A stretch of DNA of 64,000 nucleotides from NCBI GenBank assembly GCA_015522645.1, contig WALV01000032.1, positions 1 to 64,000 on the forward strand, in the 5' to 3' direction. The stretch is from Candidatus Tiamatella sp. (GTDB lineage: Archaea > Thermoproteota > Thermoprotei_A > Sulfolobales > Acidilobaceae). How positions within the stretch are numbered: the stretch's first letter is position 1; every line of letters begins with the position of its first letter. Under the pieces are notes generated by a model, which worked only from the letters and a program-made list of their open reading frames with translations, had not been told where the DNA came from and searched no databases. A program made the translations under genes and the position numbers. Positions 46,913 through 55,323 of this stretch are shown here, one piece after another.

Positions 46913-47206
46913 ATGAGCTTGACTGTTTTACTCGTTTTAGCTGTTATACTAGGTTATACAGTTTCATTAAGGCATGGGGAGAGCATGGGGATATATAGGT
47001 TGATTGAAGCAGTCTTGTCTATCAGTGTTCTAACAATCGTTTTCACGGTAGGAGGCAGAGCTGGATTTATACTAAGAAGCTCGGGTAGCTTGGGTTTTCT
47101 TTTATATGCTAGTATATTGTTCAGTTTTACGGGAATAATGCTTAGCCTATTGTTAGGTTTCATTGTAAGTAAATGGGTGAGAAGGACTGGTGAAGATTCC
47201 TTTTAG
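46913..47206 (+). CDS. LysO-type lysine exporter, N-terminal part
   Basis: 97 residues from ATG 46913, which has GGTG seven bases upstream. Three hydrophobic helices (SLTVLLVLAVILGYTVSL, VLSISVLTIVFTVGG, ILFSFTGIMLSLLLGFIVS) correspond to the first three helices of LysO (E. coli YbjE), an inner-membrane lysine exporter. The remaining helices are encoded just downstream in two other frames. A split into N- and C-parts may be natural in archaea; the further break downstream is odd. Confidence 0.7.
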   Translation: MSLTVLLVLAVILGYTVSLRHGESMGIYRLIEAVLSISVLTIVFTVGGRAGFILRSSGSLGFLLYASILFSFTGIMLSLLLGFIVSKWVRRTGEDSF

Positions 47207-47282
47207 TGTATACACTGTTTCAGTACTACTCATCGGTTTTATAGTTGGGTACTCAGGATTAGATGCCCCGCCAGTATTATGA
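47190..47282 (+). CDS. LysO-type exporter, middle fragment in another frame
   Basis: A 30-residue frame from GTG 47190 (GAAGGA upstream) to TGA 47282. Its single helix VSVLLIGFIVGYSGLDAPP matches the LysO helix whose E. coli counterpart reads VVVIGFAIGLSGL. It overlaps the N-terminal part by 17 bases and the C-terminal part by four (ATGA). It is probably the true start of the C-terminal half, cut off by a frameshift near the CCCC run at 47266-47269. Confidence 0.6.
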   Translation: MKIPFSVYTVSVLLIGFIVGYSGLDAPPVL

Positions 47283-47779
47283 AGGCGTCTTTGTATATAC
47301 TGGTTATAGCAGCTGGATATTTGATAGGAGATGAGCTGGCAAAGATTGGTAGGAATGTTGGGGGAGCGTTTATTGCAGGTGGATTACTAGCGTTTTCAAC
47401 TATTTTATCCAGTATCATTAGTGGATTAATCGTAGCTAGGTTTATTGGGATAGATCTCCGTTTAGGTGCTGTTATAGGTGGGGCTTCGGGATGGTACAGT
47501 CTTGTTGGACCCATGATTTCCCAGGTTGATCCTTTAATGGGGCTCGTTGGTTTTTTGGCTAATTTACTTCGAGAGATAATACATATACTGATCTATCCTG
47601 TTTTGGCTAAGTGTTGCTGGTTTCCAGCTATAGCTGTCGGTGGAGCTACAACTATGGATACGGGGTTACCTGTAGTTGCCATTTACGGAGGTAGGAGAGC
47701 TTCGATTGTATCAATGATACATGGAGGCCTGATAACGTTAACTGCCCCAATAATACTATCTCTTTTACTTGGTTACTGA
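47279..47779 (+). CDS. LysO-type lysine exporter, C-terminal part
   Basis: 166 residues. GGASGWYSLVGPMIS, LLREIIHILIYPVL and VGGATTMDTGLPVVAIYGG with IHGGLITLTAPIILSLLL are the conserved half of LysO, including the helix-breaking GATTMD motif. Its ATG has no ribosome site and overlaps the stop of the middle fragment. One added base in the CCCC run 47266-47269 would fuse it with the fragment at 47190 into a 196-residue protein. Confidence 0.78.
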   Translation: MKASLYILVIAAGYLIGDELAKIGRNVGGAFIAGGLLAFSTILSSIISGLIVARFIGIDLRLGAVIGGASGWYSLVGPMISQVDPLMGLVGFLANLLREIIHILIYPVLAKCCWFPAIAVGGATTMDTGLPVVAIYGGRRASIVSMIHGGLITLTAPIILSLLLGY

Positions 47780-47816
47780 GGGTTTCCACATTGTTGGGGC
47801 CTGGGAGAGCTCTTCG

Positions 47817-47953
47817 TGGTGCCGCCGCCGGGATTTGAACCCGGGACCTCCGGATCTCCCAGGGCCCCTATTTACCTTTATGGGGCTTGACCTTCGGTTC
47901 CCCTTTTTACCCGTATGAGTCCGGCGCTCTGCCATAGGCTGAGCTACGGCGGC
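47817..47953 (-). tRNA. tRNA with CAT anticodon (elongator Met or Ile2), intron-containing
   Basis: Minus strand: acceptor GCCGCCG/CGGCGGC, D stem GCTC/GAGC, anticodon stem CCGGA/TCCGG, T arm CCGGG-TTCAAAT-CCCGG, discriminator A and encoded CCA (47817-47819). Anticodon CAT lies at 47915-47917. G1-C72 excludes the archaeal initiator; elongator Met and the agmatidine-modified Ile tRNA cannot be separated by eye, though Met is likelier. A 58-base intron splits the anticodon loop at the canonical site. Confidence 0.9.
47856..47913 (-). other. tRNA(CAT) intron (58 nt, canonical 37/38)
   Basis: Removing these bases restores loop CTCATA-A closed by CCGGA/TCCGG and a 76-base tRNA before CCA. Confidence 0.78.
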
Positions 47954-47979
47954 TTCCTGTTGTATTTGGGTTTAATGTT

Positions 47980-47996
47980 TTGTATTTAAAAGGATT
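47980..47996 (-). promoter_or_regulatory. Promoter of tRNA(CAT)
   Basis: Minus strand AATCCTTTTAAATACAA carries a strong BRE/TATA element (CCTTTTAAATA) centred about 35 bases upstream of the mature 5' end, predicting initiation near 47962. Confidence 0.55.
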
Positions 47997-48006
47997 ATTC
48001 CCAATG

Positions 48007-48795
48007 TTATTTGCTTAGATCTAGTTTTAGGAGTGTAACATGTGCAGGTGAAAGGGCGGCTGCTCCACCCTGCGGTACATTAACCATTTCTATTTGTAAT
48101 GCTACGATCAGCCCATCGATTTTAGTTAGTGTTATGTTATATGCTGTTTGATCCCATGTTGTTCTAGCGAACTGTAATCCTATGCTAGTTGGTCTGAGCC
48201 CGATCTGGAGAGCGTATATTTCATCTCCTTGGAAGCTAACTTTCACTAGTTTGGACGAAGCTAATTCTACGTAGCTTTTGGTTTGGTTGAAGGATACGTG
48301 AGGCATGTATATCACATATAATGGGAAGAGGGTTTCAGGAGGGAGCAATGTTAATCCGGGTGCCACTTGAGTGGAATATGCATCTCCTGTAAGCCTGTTA
48401 ATGAGTTCGGTTTCATTCAGTGTTCTGGTAGCCCTAGGTTTACCTGTTGTTCTATTGTATATCGTTTCTATAGGATTTATTATTTTGCCATTATTTAACT
48501 GGAATTTTATTTCATCAAGCAATGAATTGTCATAGAATATTTTTAATGAGTAGTTGCTCCCAGTTCTTTCCAATACAGTATCCGTCGTTATGTTTCTCCA
48601 TGTAATAGTGAATTCCATATACTTTATTTTTGAAAGGATTGTTGTCATATTCGGCGGATTGCCCTGTGTTTGCTGGAGATCCTTGAATACAGACGATTCA
48701 AATGACGCTTTTGGGTATTCTATATAGACTCCTATTCCAGCTGATATTATCGATAATACGAATATTGTCGTTAATAATACTTTTACTGAAACCAC
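48007..48795 (-). CDS. Signal-anchored extracytoplasmic protein
   Basis: 262 residues. A single N-terminal hydrophobic helix (VLLTTIFVLSIISAGIGVYI) is followed by a beta-rich domain with many sequons (NMTT, NITT, NYSL, NRTT, NETE, NQTK, NITL). No C-terminal anchor. No family recognised; probably held on the outer face of the membrane. It lies alone between a tRNA gene and a zinc-ribbon gene. Confidence 0.65.
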   Translation of the reverse strand: MVSVKVLLTTIFVLSIISAGIGVYIEYPKASFESSVFKDLQQTQGNPPNMTTILSKIKYMEFTITWRNITTDTVLERTGSNYSLKIFYDNSLLDEIKFQLNNGKIINPIETIYNRTTGKPRATRTLNETELINRLTGDAYSTQVAPGLTLLPPETLFPLYVIYMPHVSFNQTKSYVELASSKLVKVSFQGDEIYALQIGLRPTSIGLQFARTTWDQTAYNITLTKIDGLIVALQIEMVNVPQGGAAALSPAHVTLLKLDLSK

Positions 48796-48918
48796 TCTCT
48801 ACCACCTAAACCTGTCCGCCCCTAACTCAAGTGCTGGAATGGTGTATTTCGTGGATAATCTATTTAACTGCTTTCCCTAAACCCACTTTAGGCGGTATAA
48901 GGTTTAGGTGAGACGAAT

Positions 48919-49149
48919 ATGACTATAGGGAAGGTCAGGGGTCTCAACTCATCGGGGCACAAGGGATGGTTTACTGTCTACTGTAGAATTTGTGGTAAGC
49001 CTCTTGATTTAACAAAGGATGTTGTTTACGCGTGTCCTAATTGCAAGGATAAATACGAAGCGTATTTCTGCAGTGCAGATGCCAGACGTGTTGGTTATAA
49101 GTGCCCGTTCTGTGGTAAACCGCTTGAGATTGTCAGTGTTATTAAGTGA
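48919..49149 (+). CDS. Small zinc-ribbon protein
   Basis: 76 residues. Four Cys pairs or singles (CRICGKPLDL, ACPNCKD, FCSADARRVGYKCPFCGKPLEI) form two treble-clef or ribbon-type zinc sites. GTGAGACGA upstream is an acceptable ribosome site. The function of such small archaeal zinc ribbons is generally unknown; nucleic acid binding is inferred. Confidence 0.75.
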   Translation: MTIGKVRGLNSSGHKGWFTVYCRICGKPLDLTKDVVYACPNCKDKYEAYFCSADARRVGYKCPFCGKPLEIVSVIK

Positions 49150-49194
49150 CTCTGTTATTTTTGACCATATTTATGTACTTTAGGGTATGTAGTT

Positions 49195-49488
49195 ATGGTA
49201 GTGATTGAAGAAGAATTTATTGACAAGCATTTCAGAGAAATAATTATAAAAGCAGGGGAAGAAAGCATCCTGAAGAAAGATGTTTACTGTGATCTACCTA
49301 AGAGCAAAGCCGAAAGGGGTAGCCTTATTTTCACTGAGAAAATGACGGGGTCTTCTATAGAGGTATTTCTCCTAGAGCTAAGTGGGAACATTACAGGCTT
49401 AGTGTTATGTGTTAATAATGATTGCAAGTTAATTGACGTATTGGCGAGGGATGGGAGGCCTGATTGTTTAGAAAATTTTAAGTGTTAG
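49195..49488 (+). CDS. Small hypothetical protein upstream of asnS
   Basis: 97 residues, soluble, mixed alpha/beta (IEVFLLELSGNITGLVLCVNN), with four Cys (CDLP, CVNNDC, CLENFKC). No family recognised. Its stop overlaps the ribosome site of the asparaginyl-tRNA synthetase gene (gap of nine bases to ATG 49498), so the two are likely cotranscribed. Confidence 0.6.
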   Translation: MVVIEEEFIDKHFREIIIKAGEESILKKDVYCDLPKSKAERGSLIFTEKMTGSSIEVFLLELSGNITGLVLCVNNDCKLIDVLARDGRPDCLENFKC

Positions 49489-49497
49489 GTGGGTGGT

Positions 49498-50796
49498 ATG
49501 AGCTCCTATTATAGTGTAATACATGTGTTGAAGAAGTCTAATGAGGGTGATGTCGTTAATCTAAGAGGATGGGTTTACAGGTTACGGTGGCTTGGTGGAA
49601 AAGTTTTCATCGTGTTACGAGATCATAGTGGGATAATCCAGTGTGTTGTAGATAAAGATGAGGCTAGGAGATTTGGAAAAGAAATTTCTGAGCTTGGGAT
49701 TGAAGCATCTATAATAATCGGTGGGACTGTGAGGTTCGATAAGAGGGCTCCTGGGGGGAAAGAAATCAAAGTTACAGAACTTAGGGTAGTCGGTGTTTCT
49801 AATAACTTTCCCATAAAAGGCGGAGAGGGTATTGATTACCTTTTAGACAATAGGCATCTTTGGATAAGAAGCAGGCGATTAACTAGTATATTCAAAGTTA
49901 AGCATACCATGTTGAAGGGATTAAGAGAATATTTTAGTAGCAATGAATGGTGGGAGGTAACTCCGCCTATACTAACTATGTCAGCTGTAGAGGGAGGGGC
50001 GACTTTGTTCCCTGTTGATTTTTTCGGTAGAAAAGCCTATCTAAGCCAGAGCGCTCAATTCTACCTTGAAACTCTTATATTTAGCCTCGAAAAAGTGTGG
50101 TCGGTCACTACTAGCTTTAGAGCAGAGAGGAGTAGAACCAGAAGACATTTATACGAATATACTCACCTCGAAGCAGAAGCTGCTTGGATGGGTATGAAAG
50201 AAATGATGACTGTTGTTGAAGAGATGGTTAAAGCCGGAGTGAAAAAAATTCTAGACGAGCGTTTAGATGAATTAGAAACAGTTAAACGAGATATCACTAA
50301 ACTTGAGCAAGTGCTATCTAACAGGTTCGATGTAATTACATACGATGAAGCGGTTGAGTTATTGAGAGAGAAAGGTGTAAAAATAGAGTGGGGAGAAGAT
50401 TTCGGTGCAGATGAAGAGAGAGTCCTCACACAGCAGTTTGACACCCCTATATTCGTGACAATGTTTCCGAGGAAGATAAAGTCGTTTTATATGAAAGTCT
50501 CGGAGGATAACCCGGAGTTAGTTTATGGCTTTGATTTACTTGCACCCGAGGGTTATGGAGAAATTGTCGGTGGGAGCGTTAGGGAGGATAAATACGATAC
50601 TCTTCTAAATAGAATTAGAGAGGAAGAATTAAATCCTAAAGACTATGAATGGTATTTGGATCTGAGGAAGTACGGTAGCGTTCCGCATAGCGGTTTCGGA
50701 CTTGGAATAGAAAGAATGCTCATGTGGATAAGTGGACTAGATCACATAAGAGATGCGACACCTTATCCGAGATTTAGAGACAGGCTTTATCCGTGA
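49498..50796 (+). CDS. asnS: Asparaginyl-tRNA synthetase
   Basis: 432 residues from ATG 49498 with GGTG six bases upstream. An OB-fold anticodon domain (VVNLRGWVYRLR...) precedes the class IIb core: GGATLFPVDFFGRKAYLSQSAQFYLE, SFRAERSRTRRHLYEYTHLEAEAAW, and motif 3 HSGFGLGIERMLMW. The EGGATLF and YLSQSAQ elements mark AsnRS rather than AspRS, which has SPQLYK. It charges tRNA-Asn directly, so the organism need not rely only on transamidation. Confidence 0.88.
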   Translation: MSSYYSVIHVLKKSNEGDVVNLRGWVYRLRWLGGKVFIVLRDHSGIIQCVVDKDEARRFGKEISELGIEASIIIGGTVRFDKRAPGGKEIKVTELRVVGVSNNFPIKGGEGIDYLLDNRHLWIRSRRLTSIFKVKHTMLKGLREYFSSNEWWEVTPPILTMSAVEGGATLFPVDFFGRKAYLSQSAQFYLETLIFSLEKVWSVTTSFRAERSRTRRHLYEYTHLEAEAAWMGMKEMMTVVEEMVKAGVKKILDERLDELETVKRDITKLEQVLSNRFDVITYDEAVELLREKGVKIEWGEDFGADEERVLTQQFDTPIFVTMFPRKIKSFYMKVSEDNPELVYGFDLLAPEGYGEIVGGSVREDKYDTLLNRIREEELNPKDYEWYLDLRKYGSVPHSGFGLGIERMLMWISGLDHIRDATPYPRFRDRLYP

Positions 50797-50804
50797 GATG
50801 ATTC

Positions 50805-51518
50805 ATGTATTTCTGCTCTCTTCTATCGAGTGGAAAAGACAGTAATTACGCCCTTTTATGGGCCGCTACTCACGGCTTCAAACCTAGATGCATTGTAACA
50901 TTTAATTCTAGTAGAACGGATTCATATATGCTGCAAACTATAAACACAGAGTTATCTGAATTACAGGCAGAAGCTATGGGACTCAAATATTACTCGTTCC
51001 AGGTTTCAGGGATAAAAGAAAAAGAGGTTTCCGAAATAAAGGATTACCTTCGGTATGTACTAGAAGAAGAGGGATTCTCGTATATCACGACTGGTGCGCT
51101 TAAAAGCGATTACCAGAGGATAAGATTTTATAACATCTTCAACGAACTGGGGGTTAAACCTATAAGTCCCCTTTGGTGGTGTGACCAGGAGAAATATCTA
51201 TGGGATTTAGTTAGAGTAAACATAGAATTCATAATAACACGAACAGCTGCGTACGGCTTCCCCATAAATATCATCGGGAAAATAGTTGATGAGGCTCTCA
51301 TTGATGTCATTATAGCGAAAAGCAAGAAGTACGGCTTCAATCCGGCTTTTGAAGGTGGGGAGGCTGAAACATTAGTTGTATACTCGCCTCTGTACAGGAA
51401 AAGAATATGCATTGATGGAGAAATCGAGCTGAAAGGTGTAAACGCGGAGCTCGTCATCCAAAAGGCATGGCTTGACGATACCGGGGTAAAGGAATGTATT
51501 AAAATCCATAGCTCATAG
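50805..51518 (+). CDS. dph6: Diphthine-ammonia ligase (Dph6-type ATP pyrophosphatase)
   Basis: 237 residues. The PP-loop SSGKDSNYAL (8-17), the segment ITTGALKSDYQRIR and AFEGGEAETLVVYSPL are those of the Dph6/DUF71 family, which amidates diphthine on elongation factor 2 in the last step of diphthamide synthesis. It lies nine bases after asnS. Its last 20 bases overlap a convergent small gene. Confidence 0.9.
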   Translation: MYFCSLLSSGKDSNYALLWAATHGFKPRCIVTFNSSRTDSYMLQTINTELSELQAEAMGLKYYSFQVSGIKEKEVSEIKDYLRYVLEEEGFSYITTGALKSDYQRIRFYNIFNELGVKPISPLWWCDQEKYLWDLVRVNIEFIITRTAAYGFPINIIGKIVDEALIDVIIAKSKKYGFNPAFEGGEAETLVVYSPLYRKRICIDGEIELKGVNAELVIQKAWLDDTGVKECIKIHSS

Positions 51519-51813
51519 CACAGTCTTTATGCAGTACCTTTAAACCGTAGTAGATCATGTCTACACTCCTTCTCAGATTGTTTAAAGTCTCTAAAATAAA
51601 TGCTATTTCAGACTCGACAACGTCCAGTCTGTCAGCAATAGCGTTTACTCTATCGATTAGCGAGTCTAAATCACTCTTCCCATTGATTTGCATGATTGAG
51701 TTATAATTTGAACCTTGGAGTTCGCTACTCTCTTTTATCTTATCAATTGTTTTAAGTAACTCAAATAATAACTGCTCCTGTAAATTATTTAGAGCATTTG
51801 AGGCTTCCTCCAT
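51499..51813 (-). CDS. Small coiled-coil protein
   Basis: 104 residues, almost wholly helical: LNNLQEQLLFELLKTIDKI and LIDRVNAIADRLDVVESEIAFILETL show heptad spacing. No family recognised. It ends 20 bases inside the convergent dph6 gene, so it depends on the reading that both are real; ATG 51813 has TGGAGGA-type sequence (GTACGATGGAGG) around the start. Confidence 0.5.
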   Translation of the reverse strand: MEEASNALNNLQEQLLFELLKTIDKIKESSELQGSNYNSIMQINGKSDLDSLIDRVNAIADRLDVVESEIAFILETLNNLRRSVDMIYYGLKVLHKDCAMSYGF

Positions 51814-51888
51814 CGTACTCCTCCATTCTATTAAGCATTACTTAAATGAATGACGCCTTACTGTCGGTATTGCTTACACGAGGTATAA

Positions 51889-52497
51889 TTAATCCAATTC
51901 AATAAGAGGTTTTGTATTAGAAAGTGATTCCAAGTCAAACCATTCAGCACCGTTTTTCGCTTCATTATATGCTTCATCTAAGGCCTGATATAATGCTTCT
52001 AGAGGCTCGTATCCTTCTTCCATTATGAGTCCATTTAAACGATTATAATGCTCTTTAAGTTCTGATTGGTATCTTCTGAGGAATTCTATGTTAACCTTGA
52101 CTTTAGACCCCTTACCTATTCCGGGGCATTTCTCGTCAACATAGAGTGTTTGGGAGGACGGAGACATGACTATATAGGGATATAATCTACATTTCATAGG
52201 TCTAGCCTTATAGATTGTACAGTATGTTTTATCCTCCGTGTCAAAACGCAAGAACGGGCATCTGCCTTTCCCTATTCCAGAAAGCTTCATAAAAGGGAAA
52301 ACGTCTGCTATAATCACATCTACATATATTTCTAAAAACTGCCTCCAATGTATGTTGACAAACGAAGCCATTCTGATAACATCGAATATGGTGAGTGACA
52401 CATTAGGACCTGTTCCACAGCACACATCGCAACGTATGCAGTTAAACCTAATACTAGTTTCCGGATAAACCTTCTTGAACACTGGTCCTGCACTCAT
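51889..52497 (-). CDS. YkgJ/UPF0153-family zinc/iron-chelating domain protein
   Basis: 202 residues. FNCIRCDVCCGTGPNVSLT (about 18-36), then GRCPFL, YCTIYKARPMKCRLYP and EKCPGIG, form the CxxCxxxCC...C cluster of the YkgJ family, which binds zinc or an iron-sulfur cluster. Its reaction is unknown. It stands alone, divergent from the aminotransferase gene across 82 bases. Confidence 0.88.
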   Translation of the reverse strand: MSAGPVFKKVYPETSIRFNCIRCDVCCGTGPNVSLTIFDVIRMASFVNIHWRQFLEIYVDVIIADVFPFMKLSGIGKGRCPFLRFDTEDKTYCTIYKARPMKCRLYPYIVMSPSSQTLYVDEKCPGIGKGSKVKVNIEFLRRYQSELKEHYNRLNGLIMEEGYEPLEALYQALDEAYNEAKNGAEWFDLESLSNTKPLIELD

Positions 52498-52579
52498 GGT
52501 AGAGAACCATCCCTGATGATTGGATATATTATTTAATTAGTTTTACAGAGGTTCAATGACTTGAAGGTGTAACTGAAAT

Positions 52580-53935
52580 ATGGGTCAGCCATGCTTGAAC
52601 ACTCCTAGATTACTAAATAAATACACAAGGATATATGAAGAGAAAACTTCTAAAAGCAGAGAACTCTATGAGAAAGCTAAATCCATTCTACCGGCTGGCA
52701 TAACATATAAAATTAGAGACTTTCACCCCTATCCCCCCTATATAATAAGGGGAATAAAGCAGAAAGTAGTTGATATCGATGGAAACGAATATACTGATTA
52801 CTGGATGGGTCATGGAGCGTTAATCCTCGGGCATAGCAACCCAGAAATAGTGAAGATCATCAAGTTACAGGCAGAAATCGGGACCCACTTCGGATACGAA
52901 CACCCTCTCGCTGTCAAATGGGCTGAAAGCATAAAGAGGAACTACCCTACCATGGAATTGATAAGGTTTACCAATAGTGGAACTGAGGCAAATGTCTACG
53001 CAATAAGATTGGCTAGGGCATACACTGGGAAAAAGAAGATTATAAAAATACAGGGAGGATGGCATGGGAGCTATAATGGTCTCCATGTAAATGTTCACCC
53101 CCCATTTACAGGAAAACCAGAAAGCCCGGGAATGCTAGAAGAATTTTCTAAATATACTGTGACTGTTGAACTTAACAACATAAGCGATTTAAAGGGGAAA
53201 ATCAGGGAAAACAAGGAAGACATTGCTGCTCTAATAATGGAACCGGTTCTTGGAGCAGGAGGTGGAGTGCCCGCTAATAGAGAGTTTGCCGAAGAAGCGC
53301 GAAGATTATGTTACAAGTATAATTGCCTCCTCATATTCGATGAGGTTATAACAGGGTTCAGGATAGGGCTCGGAGGGGGTCGAGAGTATCTTAGAGTGGA
53401 CCCCGATTTATCAGTTATGGGTAAAATTATAGGCGGAGGGCTTCCTGCTGGAGCTTTTGGAGGAAGAAGCGAAGTTATGAAATTATTAAACCATAGGGAG
53501 GTTGAAAAACATGTTTTCCAAGGAGGAACATTCACAGGTAATCCATTGACAGCAGCTGCAGGAATAACGGCAATTAATTACCTAGAAAGAAATCATAGTA
53601 TCTACGATAGACTCGGCGAAATACATTCCTACATTGAAAAAGAAGTCAATAAAATATCTGAGGAAACAGGTTTACCCATATACGTTACAGGTACTCGCGG
53701 TATAATAGGAATACACTTTACCAGCAAGAAACCGATAAATGCCAGAGAAGTCTTCGAGTCCAGATATTGTGAAGACATTTACCGTCTCGTAAACCTATAT
53801 ATGCGTACGAAAAACGTCCTATATATAAGTGAATCTATCATGCATTTGCTCCCATCTATATATCATACAATCGAGGATGCTGAAAAAATAGTATCTACAC
53901 TCAGAAATGTCCTTTCAGAGTCCACTGCCAGCTAA
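52580..53935 (+). CDS. Class III aminotransferase (glutamate-1-semialdehyde aminomutase-like)
   Basis: 451 residues. AKSILPAGITYKIRDFHPYPPYI, NSGTEANVYAIRLARAYTGKKKI, LLIFDEVITGFR and the PLP lysine in VMGKIIGGGLPAGAFGG follow GSA-aminomutase (HemL) closely. However, no other tetrapyrrole gene lies nearby, and HemL-like enzymes in fermentative crenarchaea may act on other amines or amino acids. The next plus-strand enzyme downstream is an ornithine-cyclodeaminase-family protein. The assignment to HemL is uncertain. Confidence 0.8.
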   Translation: MGQPCLNTPRLLNKYTRIYEEKTSKSRELYEKAKSILPAGITYKIRDFHPYPPYIIRGIKQKVVDIDGNEYTDYWMGHGALILGHSNPEIVKIIKLQAEIGTHFGYEHPLAVKWAESIKRNYPTMELIRFTNSGTEANVYAIRLARAYTGKKKIIKIQGGWHGSYNGLHVNVHPPFTGKPESPGMLEEFSKYTVTVELNNISDLKGKIRENKEDIAALIMEPVLGAGGGVPANREFAEEARRLCYKYNCLLIFDEVITGFRIGLGGGREYLRVDPDLSVMGKIIGGGLPAGAFGGRSEVMKLLNHREVEKHVFQGGTFTGNPLTAAAGITAINYLERNHSIYDRLGEIHSYIEKEVNKISEETGLPIYVTGTRGIIGIHFTSKKPINAREVFESRYCEDIYRLVNLYMRTKNVLYISESIMHLLPSIYHTIEDAEKIVSTLRNVLSESTAS

Positions 53936-54549
53936 CTGTTCTCACATTTATATTCCATTGAAATCGCTAACGCGGCGTTCATCCATAAGCGGAATCTAGC
54001 CTTATATTCAGCCAATATTCCAGCAATCGACCTAGCGATATTACAGTCAGGAGGCCAGTTAAAATAGTAAATAGACTTATCACCTGATTTCACTTCTAAT
54101 TGCCATCCATGTCTAGATCCCCTTAAACATGATCTCCTCATACCCGTTTCGACTGCTTTGCCTAGTAACATGGAAAGCAGATTAAGCGATGGGGAGACTA
54201 TATGAATTATTGGAGGCTGAAGCGACATCCACATTATTTTAAAGCCCTTAGGGAGAGGCCCATTAGTAAGAGGCTTTGTACTATTCTTACATAGATCTTC
54301 ATACGCTCTATCTGGATCATGCCAGGAGCCTATAAGTAAAGAGCCCCGTTTATCAAGGGGGTTTATCCCTATATGCATAGTTACACGGCCACTACAGCTA
54401 CTAGTCGTAACTAGACACGTATTCTTATTAAAACTTCTGAGCCATTGAACGAGTTCCAGGTCCACCAGGTTGCGACTAATATGAGTCTCTAATAAATTAA
54501 TTTTCCTTGCACGGTATTCGTAAAAGCCGTGAAATACATTTAAATTCAA
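53932..54549 (-). CDS. taw3: tRNA wybutosine-synthesis methyltransferase (TYW3/Taw3)
   Basis: 205 residues. CLVTTSSCSGRVT (45-57), the SWHDPD segment and LPKGFKIMWMSLQPPIIHI are TYW3 signatures. The enzyme methylates N4 of the imG-14/yW-86 type intermediate at position 37 of tRNA-Phe. It overlaps the nucleoside phosphorylase gene upstream by four bases and the aminotransferase end by four bases. Confidence 0.9.
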   Translation of the reverse strand: MNLNVFHGFYEYRARKINLLETHISRNLVDLELVQWLRSFNKNTCLVTTSSCSGRVTMHIGINPLDKRGSLLIGSWHDPDRAYEDLCKNSTKPLTNGPLPKGFKIMWMSLQPPIIHIVSPSLNLLSMLLGKAVETGMRRSCLRGSRHGWQLEVKSGDKSIYYFNWPPDCNIARSIAGILAEYKARFRLWMNAALAISMEYKCENS

Positions 54550-55262
54550 TTCCCTGTCATAACCTCGAGTACAGTGCTTGCTATTTTCAGGAATTCATCC
54601 TTCAAAGCGAGAGAGTCTAGATGGCCCTTTTCAAGGTGCAGAAGTTCATCAGATATAACCAGTGCACATGCATTTCCAATCCCTCTAATATGGCCGATAT
54701 ATGCCAAAGTCGAACATTCCATCTCTACTGCTACAACGTTTCTTGAACACCAATATGAAGCAAACCCCTCATTTTCCGCGTAAAATGCATCACTACTAAT
54801 GACAGGGGCTAAAATAGCATTCAACCCCTTTGACCTTACCTTATCATATAGATCTAAAACTATTTTAGGCGTGTGGTAAAGCGGAGGAATTCCCTGTGGC
54901 GAATACTGCCGAAGTAATCCACCATCATTTGCGTGTCCAGAAGCGGGAGGTATAACCATGTCTCCTAGTTTAATACCTTCACACAAAGAGCCAGCTGTTC
55001 CCACTCTAACTATCTTTCTAGCACCTATCATTGCAAGCTCTTCTATGAAAACCGCTGTCGTGGGACCTCCCACATAGTGAACGCCTACACCTACTTCAAC
55101 CCCATTAAATAAACCTGTATAAATAAAGTATCCTCTTTTCTTGTTTATCAGCATAGAGTTAACTAGCAATTCCTCAGCTAGGTATCTCGCCCGGTCAGGG
55201 TCTCCAACAATCAAGATGTTCTCTGGAACTCTCTTAGCCTCTAGGTGCACAGGGTGTCTCAT
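54546..55262 (-). CDS. Nucleoside phosphorylase (uridine/MTA/purine type)
   Basis: 238 residues from ATG 55262, six bases after GGTGGGG; starts at 55268 and 55274 are alternatives. VGDPDRARYLAEELL binds phosphate; YFIYTGLFNGVEVGV, VRVGTAGSL and VAVEMECSTLAY (ribose and phosphate contacts, the Glu-Met-Glu motif) define the NP-I fold. Sulfolobus relatives cleave purine nucleosides and methylthioadenosine; uridine specificity is also possible. Confidence 0.9.
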   Translation of the reverse strand: MRHPVHLEAKRVPENILIVGDPDRARYLAEELLVNSMLINKKRGYFIYTGLFNGVEVGVGVHYVGGPTTAVFIEELAMIGARKIVRVGTAGSLCEGIKLGDMVIPPASGHANDGGLLRQYSPQGIPPLYHTPKIVLDLYDKVRSKGLNAILAPVISSDAFYAENEGFASYWCSRNVVAVEMECSTLAYIGHIRGIGNACALVISDELLHLEKGHLDSLALKDEFLKIASTVLEVMTGN

Positions 55263-55323
55263 TAACATCCCCACCTATAAATTCCCTTTAAAACTAGTTA
55301 TAATACATAGGGTGATCATTTTA

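Noticed and set aside
46699-46914. 71-residue minus-strand frame ending in VQVPPAAPFSVN
   Set aside because: It covers the tRNA-Thr gene on the same strand and has the artefact peptide produced by the tRNA sequence.
55141-55323. 61-residue N-terminal extension of the ornithine-cyclodeaminase-family gene
   Set aside because: It overlaps the start of the divergent phosphorylase gene; ATG 55324 follows GGTGATC at proper spacing.
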